From Cyanobacteriota bacterium (lineage in GTDB: Bacteria > Cyanobacteriota > Cyanobacteriia > PCC-6307 > Cyanobiaceae): a stretch of DNA of 5,463 nt. The notes under the pieces were generated by a model. It worked only from the letters and a program-made list of their open reading frames with translations, was not told the origin of the DNA and searched no databases. Below, piece after piece: positions 5,368 to 5,463 of this stretch. The stretch covers positions 1 to 5,463 of the forward strand of contig CANHSW010000170.1 in NCBI GenBank assembly GCA_947463165.1, in the 5' to 3' direction. A program made the translations under genes and the position numbers. Within the stretch, counting starts at the first letter, position 1; every line of letters starts with the position of its first letter.

Positions 5368-5463
5368 ATGACGATCGCTGTAGGGCGCGCGCCACAACGG
5401 GGATGGTTCGACGTCCTCGATGACTGGCTAAAGCGCGACCGCTTCGTTTTTGTTGGCTGGTCC
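5368..5463 (+). CDS. psbD: Photosystem II D2 protein, N-terminal part
   Basis: The ATG at 5368 opens a frame to the window end (32 residues) that begins [20 protein letters not shown] and continues [11 protein letters not shown]. This is the highly conserved N-terminus of D2, the reaction-centre subunit that with D1 binds P680, pheophytin and the quinone QA. The rest, with its five membrane helices, lies outside the window; psbC usually overlaps its 3' end. No Shine-Dalgarno sequence is seen just before the ATG. A small inverted repeat, TACC (5340-5343) and GGTA (5351-5354), sits 13 bases upstream of the start. Confidence 0.97.
   Translation, partial: MTIAVGRAPQRGWFDVLDDWLKRDRFVFVGWS

Overview
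The window looks like chromosomal DNA of a GC-rich picocyanobacterium of the Synechococcus/Cyanobium type. This rests on the genes themselves: petM (cytochrome b6f subunit VII), ycf39, ycf4 and psbD are confined to oxygenic phototrophs. A bacterial Trm1-type tRNA methyltransferase and a lipoprotein cyclophilin among them also fit cyanobacteria. The species assignment is an inference from gene content and base composition, not from a marker tree.

Layout, left to right. A minus-strand group has trm1 (about 573-1778) followed by the tiny petM (445-546) and then the 5' part of ycf39 (1-304), whose C-terminus lies outside the window. Divergent from trm1, on the plus strand, are an alpha/beta-hydrolase (about 1799-2800) and, 48 bases later, ilvN/ilvH, the acetolactate synthase regulatory subunit (2849-3379). 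A cyclophilin-type peptidyl-prolyl isomerase (3421-4131, minus) faces ilvN across a 41-base gap. Then comes a 502-base gene-free stretch (4132-4633) holding two arrays of imperfect 15-base repeats. The minus-strand ycf4 (4634-5200) follows, and divergent from it is the start of psbD (5368 to the window end).

Four of the eight genes serve the thylakoid photosynthetic apparatus: psbD is the PSII core, ycf39 a PSII assembly factor, ycf4 a PSI assembly factor and petM a b6f subunit. The others are housekeeping: tRNA modification, branched-chain amino acid synthesis, protein folding, and a hydrolase of unknown substrate. I see no mobile element, CRISPR array, tRNA or rRNA.

The most unusual signal is a family of imperfect tandem repeats with a 15-base period and a GCGAA-like core. 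It is strongest at 4184-4274 and 4404-4493, with a short related array at 372-416 between ycf39 and petM. An unrelated 15-base perfect duplication lies in the 5' end of trm1. I found no convincing evidence of a wholly new multi-gene system.
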